A stretch of DNA of 33,434 bases, taken from assembly GCA_902825795.1 (NCBI GenBank), contig CADECG010000026.1:1-33434 (forward strand), written 5' to 3'. This document shows positions 18,253 through 28,097 of this stretch, in pieces. A model generated the notes under the pieces. That model saw only the letters and a program-made list of their open reading frames with translations. It ran no database searches and was not told the DNA's origin. Source of the DNA: an uncultured Bacteroidota bacterium (GTDB lineage Bacteria; Bacteroidota; Bacteroidia; Flavobacteriales_F; PHOS-HE28). A program made the translations under genes and the position numbers. Position 1 is the first letter of the stretch. Each line of letters begins with the position of its first letter.

Positions 18253-18816
18253 TTACTGTTGCGTTGCTGGCTTGGCGAACGGGAACCCGAACGCGGTCAA
18301 TAGTGCTTTGGCTTCCTCGTCGGTCCGGGCGCTGGTCACGAACGTGATGTCCATGCCTTGGATCTTCGGGGTCTTGTCAATGTCGATCTCGGGGAAGATG
18401 ATCTGCTCCTTCACACCCATGGTGAAGTTGCCGTTGCCATCGAAGCCCGAGGGCTTCACACCGCGGAAGTCGCGGGTACGGGGCAAGCTCACCGCGATCA
18501 AGCGATCAAGGAACTCGTACATCTTATCGCCGCGGAGAGTAACGCGCACGCCGATGGGCATGCCCTTACGCAGTTTGAAGTTGCTGATGTCCTTGCGGCT
18601 GATCGTCTGCACAGCCTTCTGGCCGGTGATGGTGGTCATCTCCGTCTGGGCGTTCTCAATGATCTTCTTGTCGCCCACGGCGCTGCCGAGGCCCTGGTTC
18701 ACGCTGATCTTCATCAAGCGTGGGATCTGCATGGAGCTCGTATAGTTGAACTCCTTCTTAAGCGCCGGAGCGACTTCGCTGCGGTACTTGGTCTTGAGGC
18801 GGGGTTGGTAGCTCAT
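18253..18816 (-). CDS. rplE: 50S ribosomal protein L5
   Basis: L5 binds 5S rRNA and contacts P-site tRNA. I chose the ATG at 18816, which overlaps the rplX stop by one base (TGATG); a GTG one codon upstream (18819) is also in frame but less likely. The 187-residue product has the motifs [20 protein letters not shown] and [20 protein letters not shown], then [21 protein letters not shown]. Its C-terminal region contains [18 protein letters not shown]. Length is normal. Confidence 0.98.
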   Translation of the reverse strand: MSYQPRLKTKYRSEVAPALKKEFNYTSSMQIPRLMKISVNQGLGSAVGDKKIIENAQTEMTTITGQKAVQTISRKDISNFKLRKGMPIGVRVTLRGDKMYEFLDRLIAVSLPRTRDFRGVKPSGFDGNGNFTMGVKEQIIFPEIDIDKTPKIQGMDITFVTSARTDEEAKALLTAFGFPFAKPATQQ

Positions 18817-19139
18817 CACTGGATGATCGCGCCGGATCGTTTTGCGTAACGGACGAGCTTGCCGTCCTTGTCTGCCTTGCGGCCCACGCGTGTGGGTTCA
18901 CCGCTCTTGGGGTCGATCAACATGAGGTTGCTCAGGTGGATCGCCGCTTCCTTCTTCACGATACCGCCTTGGGGCGTTGCCGTGGTGGGCTTGCTGTGCT
19001 TTGTGGCCAAGTTCAAACCTTCAACGAAGGCTTTGTTGTCCGCACGGACCACGTCAAGCACCCGGCCTTGCTTGCCGCGCTCGGTGCCTGCGAGGACCTT
19101 CACCAGGTCGCCCTTCTTTATGTGTGTCTTCTTGCTCAT
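18816..19139 (-). CDS. rplX: 50S ribosomal protein L24
   Basis: L24 is an assembly-initiator protein at the exit side of the large subunit. The ATG at 19139 gives 107 residues starting [20 protein letters not shown] with the KOW motif [10 protein letters not shown]-like (here [20 protein letters not shown]). The frame is open further upstream across rplN, but that part is out-of-frame shadow. The middle has [20 protein letters not shown], also typical. The gene lies 37 nt after rplN and overlaps rplE by one base. Confidence 0.97.
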   Translation of the reverse strand: MSKKTHIKKGDLVKVLAGTERGKQGRVLDVVRADNKAFVEGLNLATKHSKPTTATPQGGIVKKEAAIHLSNLMLIDPKSGEPTRVGRKADKDGKLVRYAKRSGAIIQ

Positions 19140-19176
19140 TGGTTGAAGCGCTGGATCCGCGCCCGGACTTGTATGA

Positions 19177-19545
19177 TCAGAGTACTTCGGGTGCGAGTGA
19201 GATGATCTTGGTGAACTTCTTTTCGCGCAGTTCCTTGGCGACCGGGCCGAATATGCGCGTGCCGCGCATCTCGCCCGCCGCGTCCAACAACACCACGGCG
19301 TTGTCGTCGAAGCGGATGTAGCTGCCGTCCTTGCGGCGCGTCTCCTTGCGGGTGCGCACCACAACGGCCTTGCTCACGGTGCCCTTCTTGGCGTTGCCGT
19401 TCGGCAGGGCGTCCTTGATGGTGACCACGATGGTGTCGCCGATGTAGGCGTAACGCCGGGCCGTGCCACCCAACACGCGGATGCACAACACTTCCTTGGC
19501 GCCGCTGTTGTCGGCCACCCCGAGGCGGGATTCTTGTTGGATCAT
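19177..19545 (-). CDS. rplN: 50S ribosomal protein L14
   Basis: L14 sits at the subunit interface and forms intersubunit bridges. It is 122 residues, the canonical length, starting [20 protein letters not shown]. The signature [20 protein letters not shown] followed by [20 protein letters not shown] is intact. It lies 9 nt after rpsQ. Confidence 0.99.
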   Translation of the reverse strand: MIQQESRLGVADNSGAKEVLCIRVLGGTARRYAYIGDTIVVTIKDALPNGNAKKGTVSKAVVVRTRKETRRKDGSYIRFDDNAVVLLDAAGEMRGTRIFGPVAKELREKKFTKIISLAPEVL

Positions 19546-19554
19546 GACTGTCTC

Positions 19555-19833
19555 TTATTTCGCGCGTTCAACGATCTCCACCAAGCGACAGCATTTCAGC
19601 TTGCTCATGGGGCGGGTCTCGGCGATCTTCACCGTATCGCCCACCTTGGCGTCGCGGTTCTCGTCGTGCGCCATGAACTTGCTGGAACGCTTCACGAACT
19701 TGCCGTACTTCGGGTGCATTACCCGGCGCTCCACCATTACGGTGATGCTCTTCGTCATCTTGTCACTGGTGACGATGCCCACGCGCTCTTTGCGCAGGTT
19801 GCGGTCAACGGTGGTTGTGGTCTCGGTGCTCAT
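19555..19833 (-). CDS. rpsQ: 30S ribosomal protein S17
   Basis: S17 is a primary 16S rRNA-binding OB-fold protein. The 92-residue product has a Thr-rich N-terminal extension ([20 protein letters not shown]), then [20 protein letters not shown] and the signature [20 protein letters not shown]. The ATG overlaps the rpmC stop by four bases (ATGA), so translation is coupled. Slightly longer than the ~84 residues common elsewhere because of the N-terminus. Confidence 0.98.
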   Translation of the reverse strand: MSTETTTTVDRNLRKERVGIVTSDKMTKSITVMVERRVMHPKYGKFVKRSSKFMAHDENRDAKVGDTVKIAETRPMSKLKCCRLVEIVERAK

Positions 19834-20033
19834 TTCGCAGTGAGTTGGCGCGTGCGCAGTTCGGTGAGGAGGCGTGCCACTTCCTTGCGCTTGGTGCGCA
19901 ATTGGGCGGGGCTCTCAATGGGGCTCAACGCGTGGTTGAAGCGCAGCTTGCCAAGCGTTTGGCGGGTATCGGCCAGCTTGTCCTGCAACTCCTGCACGGT
20001 GAGGTCCTTGATCTCGGGTCCTTTCTTTTTCAT
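19830..20033 (-). CDS. rpmC: 50S ribosomal protein L29
   Basis: L29 is a small two-helix protein at the exit tunnel where trigger factor and SRP dock. It is 67 residues: [20 protein letters not shown], then a second helix with [20 protein letters not shown]. The mid-segment [20 protein letters not shown] is typical of Bacteroidota L29. It lies 9 nt after rplP and overlaps rpsQ by four bases. Confidence 0.97.
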   Translation of the reverse strand: MKKKGPEIKDLTVQELQDKLADTRQTLGKLRFNHALSPIESPAQLRTKRKEVARLLTELRTRQLTAK

Positions 20034-20042
20034 GGCAGTTCC

Positions 20043-20465
20043 TTATTCGCCTGCGTAATCCTCGCGGATCACGAACTTGGTCATGATGGGCAGTTTGCCA
20101 GCGGCAAGGCGCAACGCCTCTTTCGCAGTGGCCATGGGCACACCGTCGGCTTCGAAAATGATACGGCCGGGATGCACCACCGCCACCCAATGGTCCAGAG
20201 CACCTTTGCCCTTACCCATACGTACTTCGGCGGGTTTGCTGGTCACCGGTTTGTCCGGGAACACCTTGATCCACACTTGGCCTTGGCGCTTCATGTGACG
20301 GGTGAGCGCTACACGGGCTGCTTCGATCTGGCGACCGGTAAGCCATGAGCCTTCCAACGCCTTCAGCCCGAAGGAGCCGAGTGCTACGCGATGACCGCGC
20401 TGGGCCTGGCCTTTCATGCGGCCCTTGTGCATGTTCCTGAATTTGGAACGCTTGGGTTGAAGCAT
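20043..20465 (-). CDS. rplP: 50S ribosomal protein L16
   Basis: L16 contacts A-site tRNA and organises the peptidyl-transferase region. It is 140 residues and starts [20 protein letters not shown]. Conserved parts include [20 protein letters not shown] and [20 protein letters not shown]. It ends in [17 protein letters not shown]. It lies 11 nt after rpsC. Length is normal. Confidence 0.99.
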   Translation of the reverse strand: MLQPKRSKFRNMHKGRMKGQAQRGHRVALGSFGLKALEGSWLTGRQIEAARVALTRHMKRQGQVWIKVFPDKPVTSKPAEVRMGKGKGALDHWVAVVHPGRIIFEADGVPMATAKEALRLAAGKLPIMTKFVIREDYAGE

Positions 20466-20476
20466 AACCTGTTGTC

Positions 20477-21307
20477 TTAGCTGTTAGAGCGTTCACGTCC
20501 ACCACCTCCTCCGCTGCGGCGATCACCGCCACCGCGACGGTCACCACCTCCACCGCCTGGACCCCGGCGTTCGCCACGGTCACCCCCACGACGGTCGCGG
20601 TCTCCACCCATGGGGCGAGGTCCACGGCCACCGCCGGCTGTTGCCGTCTTGGCTTGTCCCACGTTCGGGCTCAGGTCGCGCTTGCCGAACACTTCGCCGC
20701 GCATGATCCAGCACTTCACCCCGATGCGACCCATTTTGGTGTGCGCCTCGGTGATGGCGAAGTCGATATCAGCGCGCAAGGTGTGCAGGGGCACGCGGCC
20801 TTCGCGATACGTTTCGGTACGAGCGATCTCCGCGCCGTTCAATCGGCCGGACACCGTGAGTTTGATGCCTTCGGCACCCATGCGCATGGTGCTGGCCACG
20901 GCCATCTTCATGGCGCGGCGGAAGCTGATGCGGCCTTCCAATTGGCGTGCGATGCTGTCAGCAACGAGACGGGCATCCACCTCCGGGCGCTTGATCTCGA
21001 AGATGTTGATCTGCACGTCCTTGCCCGTGAACTTCTTCAGTTCCTCGCGCAACTTGTCCACCTCCGTACCACCCTTGCCGATGATGACGCCGGGGCGGGC
21101 GGTGTTGATCGTAACGGTCACCAATTTCATGGTGCGCTCGATCACGATCTTGCTCACGCTCGCCTTCTTCAAGCGGGCCATGAGGTACTGGCGGATCTTT
21201 TCGTCCTCCACCAGTTTATCAGCGTAATCGTATCCGCCGTACCAATTGCTGTCCCAGCCCTTGATGAAGCCGAGACGCTGTCCGGTGGGGTGTGCTTTCT
21301 GTCCCAT
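20477..21307 (-). CDS. rpsC: 30S ribosomal protein S3 with Gly/Arg-rich C-terminal tail
   Basis: S3 forms part of the mRNA entry tunnel and has helicase-related function. The conserved core (about 1-222) starts [20 protein letters not shown] and contains a type II KH domain with the GxxG loop in [20 protein letters not shown]. The C-terminal domain holds [20 protein letters not shown]. The last ~50 residues are a low-complexity Gly/Arg/Asp tail with RGG- and GDRRGG-type repeats, giving 276 residues in total against the ~220-240 of many bacteria. The gene lies 2 nt after rplV. Confidence 0.98.
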   Translation of the reverse strand: MGQKAHPTGQRLGFIKGWDSNWYGGYDYADKLVEDEKIRQYLMARLKKASVSKIVIERTMKLVTVTINTARPGVIIGKGGTEVDKLREELKKFTGKDVQINIFEIKRPEVDARLVADSIARQLEGRISFRRAMKMAVASTMRMGAEGIKLTVSGRLNGAEIARTETYREGRVPLHTLRADIDFAITEAHTKMGRIGVKCWIMRGEVFGKRDLSPNVGQAKTATAGGGRGPRPMGGDRDRRGGDRGERRGPGGGGGDRRGGGDRRSGGGGGRERSNS

Positions 21308-21309
21308 GC

Positions 21310-21708
21310 TTAGTTGGCTGCGGTATCAACGATGAGGGTAACGTGGTTGCTGCGCTTCTTCATGCGGTAAGCGCGGCCTTGGGGGGCGGGCAACATGCGG
21401 CGAAGGCCTTTGGCCTCGTCCACCATGATGGTCTTCACCACCAGATTGTTGCCTTCGGCCTTCTGGCCTTCGTTCTTCGCTTCCCAGTTGGCGATGGCGC
21501 TCAACAGGAGCTTACGCATCGGCACGCTGGTGTGGCGGGTGCTGAACTGGAGGATACCAAGGGCCTTCTCCACTTCCAGTCCGCGGATCACATCTGCCAC
21601 CTGGCGCATTTTGCGCGGGCTGGTGGGTACGTTGCGAAGCGTGGCAAGGGCCGTGGTCTTCATGGCTTCCTTGCGCTTATCAGCGCTCAGTTTCTTGCGG
21701 GCTCCCAT
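21310..21708 (-). CDS. rplV: 50S ribosomal protein L22
   Basis: L22 lines the nascent-peptide exit tunnel through its beta-hairpin. The 132-residue protein has an N-terminal extension ([20 protein letters not shown]) before the core [20 protein letters not shown]. The hairpin region reads [20 protein letters not shown] and the end is [14 protein letters not shown]. No tunnel-loop insertion is obvious. It lies 3 nt after rpsS. Confidence 0.98.
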   Translation of the reverse strand: MGARKKLSADKRKEAMKTTALATLRNVPTSPRKMRQVADVIRGLEVEKALGILQFSTRHTSVPMRKLLLSAIANWEAKNEGQKAEGNNLVVKTIMVDEAKGLRRMLPAPQGRAYRMKKRSNHVTLIVDTAAN

Positions 21709-21711
21709 GGC

Positions 21712-21987
21712 TTACGATTCTTTCTTGTTGTTGCCGCTGTGTCCACGGAAGGTGCGCGTCGGCGAGAACTCGCCGAGCTTGTGGCCGACCATGTTCTCGG
21801 TCACGTAAACCGGTATGAACTTGTTGCCATTGTGCACGGCAAACGTCATCCCAACGAACTCGGGAGCGATCGTGGAAGCACGCGACCAGGTCTTGATCAC
21901 GCTCTTCTTGCCACTAGCCGTGGCTTCGCCCACACGCTGCGCCAGCTTGTAGTGGATGAACGGTGGTTTCTTGAGTGAACGGCTCAT
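21712..21987 (-). CDS. rpsS: 30S ribosomal protein S19
   Basis: S19 is in the 30S head and contacts 50S bridges. It is 91 residues and begins [20 protein letters not shown]. The family signature is the run [20 protein letters not shown] followed by [19 protein letters not shown]. It lies 43 nt after rplB and 3 nt before rplV, in the S10-operon order. Confidence 0.98.
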   Translation of the reverse strand: MSRSLKKPPFIHYKLAQRVGEATASGKKSVIKTWSRASTIAPEFVGMTFAVHNGNKFIPVYVTENMVGHKLGEFSPTRTFRGHSGNNKKES

Positions 21988-22030
21988 GTTGTTTCTGTTG
22001 GGGCGCGAGATGCCGCGACCGTACTATCGA

Positions 22031-22870
22031 TCAATTTGCGTTTGATCCGGTTTTGCGACGCGAGATGATGAACTTGCTCGTGGTGCGTTTCGGGTGGCGG
22101 GTCTTCTTGCCCTTCGCCAACAGACCCTTGCGGCTCCGTGGGTGTCCACCGGATGCGCGGCCCTCGCCACCACCCATCGGGTGATCGACGGGGTTCATGG
22201 CCACCGCACGGGTGCGGGGACGACGACCTTGCCAACGTGTGCGACCGGCTTTGCCGCTCTTCTGCAGCATGTGCTCGGCATTGCTCACCGTACCTACCGT
22301 GGCGAGGCATGCGCACAATACCATGCGCACTTCACCGCTTGGCATTTTCAGCGTTGCGTACTTGCCATCTCGGGCGTTGAGCTGCGCGAAGGTTCCAGCA
22401 CTGCGCACGAAGCTGCCGCCCTTGCCGGGTTGCAGTTCAACGTTGTGCACGATGGTACCCAGCGGGATCTCGCCAAGGGGCAACGTGTTGCCAACCTCAG
22501 GAGGAACACCGGTGCCGCTCACGAGCACTTGGCCCACCTTCACACCCGTAGGTGCGAGGATGTAGCGCTTCTCGCCATCGGCGTATTGCAACAGGGCGAT
22601 GCGTGCGCTGCGGTTCGGATCGTACTCGATCGTCTTCACCGTGGCGTTGATGCCGTGCTTGTTCCGCTTGAAATCAATGATGCGGTACCGCTGCTTGTGA
22701 CCACCGCCGATGTAGCGCATGGTCATTTTGCCGGTGTTGTTACGGCCACCGCTCTTCATGCGGCCGCTCGTAAGGCTCGGCTCGGGCACGTTGGTGGTGA
22801 TGCCTTCGTGCTCGGTGATCACCCGGTGGCGGGTGCCGGGGGTGACGGGGTTCAGTTTCTTGATGCCCAT
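22031..22870 (-). CDS. rplB: 50S ribosomal protein L2
   Basis: L2 is needed for subunit association and supports peptidyl-transferase activity. The 279-residue protein begins [20 protein letters not shown] and has the N-terminal OB-like domain followed by an SH3-like domain ([20 protein letters not shown]). The C-terminal signature [20 protein letters not shown] contains the conserved His near residue 230. It ends in a basic tail ([13 protein letters not shown]). It lies 22 nt after rplW. Confidence 0.99.
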   Translation of the reverse strand: MGIKKLNPVTPGTRHRVITEHEGITTNVPEPSLTSGRMKSGGRNNTGKMTMRYIGGGHKQRYRIIDFKRNKHGINATVKTIEYDPNRSARIALLQYADGEKRYILAPTGVKVGQVLVSGTGVPPEVGNTLPLGEIPLGTIVHNVELQPGKGGSFVRSAGTFAQLNARDGKYATLKMPSGEVRMVLCACLATVGTVSNAEHMLQKSGKAGRTRWQGRRPRTRAVAMNPVDHPMGGGEGRASGGHPRSRKGLLAKGKKTRHPKRTTSKFIISRRKTGSNAN

Positions 22871-22892
22871 GGCGCTCTTGTCTCTATTCCCG

Positions 22893-23192
22893 TTAGATGG
22901 CGCTGTACAGATCGATGACCTCGCCCTTCTTCAGGGAGATGATCGCCTTCTTGTAACCGCTGGTGCTGCCGCGCAGGATGTTCGTCTTGGTGTAACGTGT
23001 GCGGTCCTTGCCGCGCACGATCATCGTGCGCACGCCGGTCACCGTCACGCCGAATTCCTTCTCCACGGCGTTCTTGATCTCGATCTTGTTGGCGGTACGC
23101 TCGACAATGAAGCCGTAGCGGCCTTCCTTCTCGGTCTGCTTGGTCACCTTCTCGGTGATCACCGGCCGGATGAGGATCCTTGGGTTGCTCAT
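22893..23192 (-). CDS. rplW: 50S ribosomal protein L23
   Basis: L23 is the docking site for trigger factor and SRP at the tunnel exit. It is 99 residues: [20 protein letters not shown] then [20 protein letters not shown] and [20 protein letters not shown]. It ends [21 protein letters not shown], where the family ends in a similar strand. The ATG overlaps the rplD stop by four bases (ATGA). Confidence 0.98.
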   Translation of the reverse strand: MSNPRILIRPVITEKVTKQTEKEGRYGFIVERTANKIEIKNAVEKEFGVTVTGVRTMIVRGKDRTRYTKTNILRGSTSGYKKAIISLKKGEVIDLYSAI

Positions 23193-23815
23193 TTGCTCAG
23201 GGTGGCTTCGATGGGAGCGATCGCGTCTTTCACGATCAGCAGGCCATTGGCGTTGAGGATATCGTAAGTGTTGAGCTCGCTCGCCAGCACCACGCGGGCG
23301 CCTTGGATGTTGCGCGAGCTGAGAAGCACGTTCTCATCGCGGCTCGGCAATACGAGCAGGCTCTTGCGGTCGAGGCCGAAGGCGAGGAGCATCTTGGCGA
23401 AGTCCTTGGTCTTGGGCGCGGTCAATGCCACGCTGTCCAACACTTTCACCTGTCCATCCTTCACCTTGTAGCTCAATGCGCTGCGGCGTGCGAGGTCCTT
23501 CACTTGCTTGTTCAGCTTGAAGTGGTAGTCGCGCGGGCGGGGGCCGAAGGCGCGGGCACCACCCTTGAAGGTGGGGCTCTTGATGGAGCCTTTACGGCTA
23601 CCACCAGTACCCTTCTGGCGGTGCAGCTTCTTGGTGCTGCCGCTCACTTCGCTTTTCTCAAGGGCCTTGTGGGTACCCTGGCGCTTATTGGCCAAGTGCT
23701 GTTTCACGTCGAGGTAGATCGCGTGATCGTTCGGTTCGATCGCGAATACCGCGTCGTTCAACTTGGCTTTCTTGCCAGTCGACTTGCCGTCGGCGCTGTG
23801 GATGTCCAGTTCCAT
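23189..23815 (-). CDS. rplD: 50S ribosomal protein L4
   Basis: L4 lines the exit tunnel, and in E. coli it represses the S10 operon. The start at 23815 (MELDIHSADGKSTGKKAKLN) gives 208 residues and leaves 1 nt after the rplC stop; an ATG at 23863 would overlap rplC by 47 bases. The tunnel loop has GSTKKLHRQKGTGGSRKGSI and TFKGGARAFGPRPRDYHFKL. The C-terminal domain contains ASELNTYDILNANGLLIVKD. Whether it autoregulates this operon is not known. Confidence 0.98.
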   Translation of the reverse strand: MELDIHSADGKSTGKKAKLNDAVFAIEPNDHAIYLDVKQHLANKRQGTHKALEKSEVSGSTKKLHRQKGTGGSRKGSIKSPTFKGGARAFGPRPRDYHFKLNKQVKDLARRSALSYKVKDGQVKVLDSVALTAPKTKDFAKMLLAFGLDRKSLLVLPSRDENVLLSSRNIQGARVVLASELNTYDILNANGLLIVKDAIAPIEATLSK

Positions 23816-23816
23816 C

Positions 23817-24434
23817 TTACTTCCAGATGATAACGTAGCTGCCTTTGGCACCGGGGACGGCACCGCGCAACAGCACGAGGTTCTTCTCAGTATCCACCTT
23901 CACCACTTTGAGGTTCTCGGTGGTGATCTTCTTGCCGCCATCGCGACCGCCCATGCGCATGCCTTTGAATACGCGAGCAGGGTATGATGAACCACCCAGC
24001 GAACCGGGAGCGCGCAAACGATCGTGCTGACCGTGCGTGGCTTCACCCACACCGCTGAAGCCGTGGCGCTTCACAACACCTTGGAAGCCCTTGCCCTTGT
24101 TGGTGCCGGTAACGCTCACGAAGCTGCCTTCCTCGAAGAGGTCGACACCCACTTTGTCGCCGAGCTTGAACTCTTGTTCGAACTCCTTGAACTCGTGCAT
24201 CTTGCGCTTGGGCGTGGTGCCGGCCTTCTTGAAGTGGCCGATCATCGCCTTGGTGGTGTTCTTCTCCTTCTTCTCACTGTACGCGAGCTGGACGGCCGAG
24301 TAGCCTTCCTTCTCAACGCTCTTGAGGTGGGTGACCACGTTGGGGGTCGCCTCGATCACGGTGCAGCCCACTAGGCTACCGTCCGCATCGAAGAGACTGG
24401 TCATCCCGATCTTTTTTCCGATCAATCCGCTCAT
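23817..24434 (-). CDS. rplC: 50S ribosomal protein L3
   Basis: L3 is an early-assembly protein reaching toward the peptidyl-transferase centre. It is 205 residues, starting [20 protein letters not shown]. The conserved W-finger region reads [20 protein letters not shown] then [20 protein letters not shown] and [20 protein letters not shown]. It lies 45 nt after rpsJ; that gap holds no obvious hairpin. Length matches the bacterial short form. Confidence 0.99.
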   Translation of the reverse strand: MSGLIGKKIGMTSLFDADGSLVGCTVIEATPNVVTHLKSVEKEGYSAVQLAYSEKKEKNTTKAMIGHFKKAGTTPKRKMHEFKEFEQEFKLGDKVGVDLFEEGSFVSVTGTNKGKGFQGVVKRHGFSGVGEATHGQHDRLRAPGSLGGSSYPARVFKGMRMGGRDGGKKITTENLKVVKVDTEKNLVLLRGAVPGAKGSYVIIWK

Positions 24435-24479
24435 GGGTTCTCTTATTGGAGTGGGGTCTAACGCTCGTCCTTATTTCCG

Positions 24480-24785
24480 TCAGACTTTGATCTCCACGTC
24501 AACGCCGCTGGGGAGTTCCAGTTTCATGAGGGCGTCGATGGTTTTGCTGCTGCTGCTGTAGATGTCCATGATGCGCTTGTAGGAGCACAACTGGAACTGT
24601 TCGCGCGCTTTCTTGTTCACGTGCGGGCTACGCAGCACTGTGAAGATGCGCTTGTGCGTGGGGAGGGGGATCGGCCCGCTCACCACGGCGCCGGTGCTCT
24701 TCACCGTCTTCACGATCTTCTCCGCGCTCTTGTCCACGAGGTTGTGGTCGTAGGAGCGTAGTTTGATCCGGATCTTCTGGTTCAT
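24480..24785 (-). CDS. rpsJ: 30S ribosomal protein S10 / transcription factor NusE
   Basis: S10 is in the 30S head and, as NusE, partners with NusB and NusG in antitermination and transcription-translation coupling. The 101-residue protein starts [20 protein letters not shown]. The signature [20 protein letters not shown] and the loop [20 protein letters not shown] are intact. It lies 16 nt after fusA; in many other phyla tuf would be between them, but it is absent here. Confidence 0.99.
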   Translation of the reverse strand: MNQKIRIKLRSYDHNLVDKSAEKIVKTVKSTGAVVSGPIPLPTHKRIFTVLRSPHVNKKAREQFQLCSYKRIMDIYSSSSKTIDALMKLELPSGVDVEIKV

Positions 24786-24801
24786 GGTCTTTGTTGCGGG
24801 A

Positions 24802-26907
<2,106 letters not shown>

Positions 26908-26916
26908 GATCTTTTG

Positions 26917-26926
26917 CTCTCCTCCC
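26917..26926 (-). promoter_or_regulatory. Shine-Dalgarno-like GGGAGGAGAG upstream of fusA
   Basis: The transcript strand reads GGGAGGAGAG, ending 9 nt before the fusA ATG; its AGGAG core is 11 nt from the start. It overlaps nothing coding (rpsG stops at 26929). It is one of only two clear Shine-Dalgarno-like sites seen in the operon. Confidence 0.5.
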
Positions 26927-26928
26927 TA

Positions 26929-27393
26929 TCAGAACCTGAAGTGGCTGAACGCTTTGTTGGCGTCCGCCATCTTGTGTACTTCTTCCTTCTTCTTGAAGGC
27001 TGCGCCTTCTTCCTTGGCCGCTGCCAGGATCTCGCCCGCCAGCTTGCCCACCATGCCACGCTCGTTGCGGCTGCGGCTGTAGCCGATCAACCACTTCATG
27101 GCAAGGCTCTTCTTGCGCTCGTCGCGCACCGGTTGCGGGATCTGGAAGTTGGCACCGCCCACGCGACGGCTGCGCACTTCCACCTGCGGGGTAACGTTGT
27201 TGAGGGCCTTGCGGAACACCTCCAATCCGTCCTCGCCGCTCTTCTCGGCAACAATGTCGATGGCGCCGTAGAAGATGTCGAGCGCTTTGCTCTTCTTCCC
27301 GTCGTACATCATGTTGTTCACGAACTTGGTCACCAGCACATCGCCGAACTTGGGGTCCGGGAGCGTGTTGTGTTTGACTGCTTTCTTGCGCAT
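26929..27393 (-). CDS. rpsG: 30S ribosomal protein S7
   Basis: S7 nucleates the 30S head and lies at the E site. The 154-residue product begins MRKKAVKHNTLPDPKFGDVL and includes VTKFVNNMMYDGKKSKALDI. The signature VRSRRVGGANFQIPQPVRDE is present, and the protein ends in MADANKAFSHFRF. In E. coli S7 represses the str operon. It lies 12 nt after rpsL and 21 nt before fusA. Confidence 0.99.
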   Translation of the reverse strand: MRKKAVKHNTLPDPKFGDVLVTKFVNNMMYDGKKSKALDIFYGAIDIVAEKSGEDGLEVFRKALNNVTPQVEVRSRRVGGANFQIPQPVRDERKKSLAMKWLIGYSRSRNERGMVGKLAGEILAAAKEEGAAFKKKEEVHKMADANKAFSHFRF

Positions 27394-27405
27394 TGCTCAG
27401 AGTGC

Positions 27406-27789
27406 TTATGCCTTCTTGGCCTTGGGCTTCTTGGTGCCGTACTTGCTACGGCGCTGGTTGCGGCCCTCCACACCAGCGGTATCCAACACACCACGTACGA
27501 TGTGGTACTTCACACCGGGCAGGTCCTTAACACGACCGCCGCGCACCAGCACGATGCTGTGCTCCTGCAGGTTGTGTCCCTCGCCGCCGATGTAGGCGAT
27601 CACCTCGTACTTGTTCGTGAGGCGCACTTTGGCCACTTTCCGCAGGGCCGAGTTCGGCTTCTTCGGGGTGGTCGTGTACACCTTGGTGCACACACCACGG
27701 CGCTGCGGACAGCGCGTGAGTGCGACCGATTTGCTCGCGTAGGTTTGGCTATCGCGGCCCTTGCGGATGAGCTGTTGGATCGTTGGCAT
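27406..27789 (-). CDS. rpsL: 30S ribosomal protein S12
   Basis: S12 monitors codon-anticodon pairing in the A site. The ATG at 27789 gives 127 residues with the invariant start [14 protein letters not shown]; upstream in-frame codons reach into the leader hairpin and promoter and are rejected. The fidelity loops are wild-type in sequence: K43 in [13 protein letters not shown] and K88-D89 in [13 protein letters not shown]. These are the residues commonly changed in streptomycin-resistant mutants, and D89 is the usual RimO methylthiolation site. It is the first gene of the 33-gene operon. Confidence 0.99.
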   Translation of the reverse strand: MPTIQQLIRKGRDSQTYASKSVALTRCPQRRGVCTKVYTTTPKKPNSALRKVAKVRLTNKYEVIAYIGGEGHNLQEHSIVLVRGGRVKDLPGVKYHIVRGVLDTAGVEGRNQRRSKYGTKKPKAKKA

Positions 27790-27817
27790 CGCTCGTTTTC
27801 TCTTGTCTGTCAGTCGC

Positions 27818-27840
27818 TTTAGCCCAATACTGGGGCTAAA
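27818..27840 (-). promoter_or_regulatory. Leader hairpin at the 5' end of the rpsL transcript
   Basis: A perfect 8-bp inverted repeat, TTTAGCCC (27818-27825) and GGGCTAAA (27833-27840), has a 7-nt loop. It lies about 28 nt upstream of the rpsL ATG and just downstream of the predicted transcription start, so it would form a 5'-terminal stem-loop. Possible roles are RNA stabilisation or feedback control by a ribosomal protein (inference). It has no T-run and is not a terminator on the minus strand. Confidence 0.55.
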
Positions 27841-27849
27841 AACGGGCTG

Positions 27850-27857
27850 CAAATGTA
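27850..27857 (-). promoter_or_regulatory. -7 promoter element of the ribosomal protein operon
   Basis: The minus strand reads TACATTTG, a full match to the Bacteroidota TAnnTTTG element, about 60 nt upstream of the rpsL ATG. A TTG triplet at 27873-27875 may serve as the -33 element, but the 15-nt gap is shorter than the 17-23 nt usually reported. It is placed correctly for the head of the operon. Confidence 0.55.
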
Positions 27858-27870
27858 TCCGAAGCCACCT

Positions 27871-27890
27871 TTCAACCCATCCCTGTTGAA
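27871..27890. promoter_or_regulatory. Inverted repeat overlapping the -33 region of the rpsL promoter
   Basis: TTCAAC (27871-27876) and GTTGAA (27885-27890) form a perfect 6+6 dyad with an 8-nt spacer, extendable with a one-base bulge (CCT/AGG). Its position over the -33 region suggests an operator for a dimeric regulator, or chance. It is close enough to the divergent fic gene to affect both. Confidence 0.35.
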
Positions 27891-28067
27891 GGAATTTTTC
27901 CCGGAGAGGGCCGTTGGGCCTGCGTTTTCACGGGATTATGGCCCCGCCATAAGGCGCTGCAATGCAATACAGCAAAGGGTTTCGCGCCTCGCGGCCCCAC
28001 TGCTACACCACCACCCCTATTGGTCCCAAAAAAGTGGGCGATCAGTGGCCCGCAAGACCCCCTTCGA

Positions 28068-28075
28068 TACCTTTG
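28068..28075 (+). promoter_or_regulatory. Possible -7 element of the fic-like gene
   Basis: TACCTTTG matches TAnnTTTG and lies 22 nt before the ATG at 28098. No TTG -33 element is visible at the proper spacing. The 245-nt divergent gap to rpsL is otherwise non-coding. Confidence 0.35.
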
Positions 28076-28097
28076 ATGGCATCATCTGATATCATTC

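Noticed and set aside
24435-24479. Place where tuf could have been (fusA-rpsJ) and a possible regulatory gap before rplC
   Set aside because: fusA and rpsJ are only 16 nt apart, so no tuf remnant is present; the 45-nt rpsJ-rplC gap has no stem or promoter-like box.
27853-28089. A 78-codon plus-strand frame in the rpsL-fic gap
   Set aside because: It starts inside the rpsL promoter and has random-looking composition with no domain; the gap is better explained as divergent promoter sequence.
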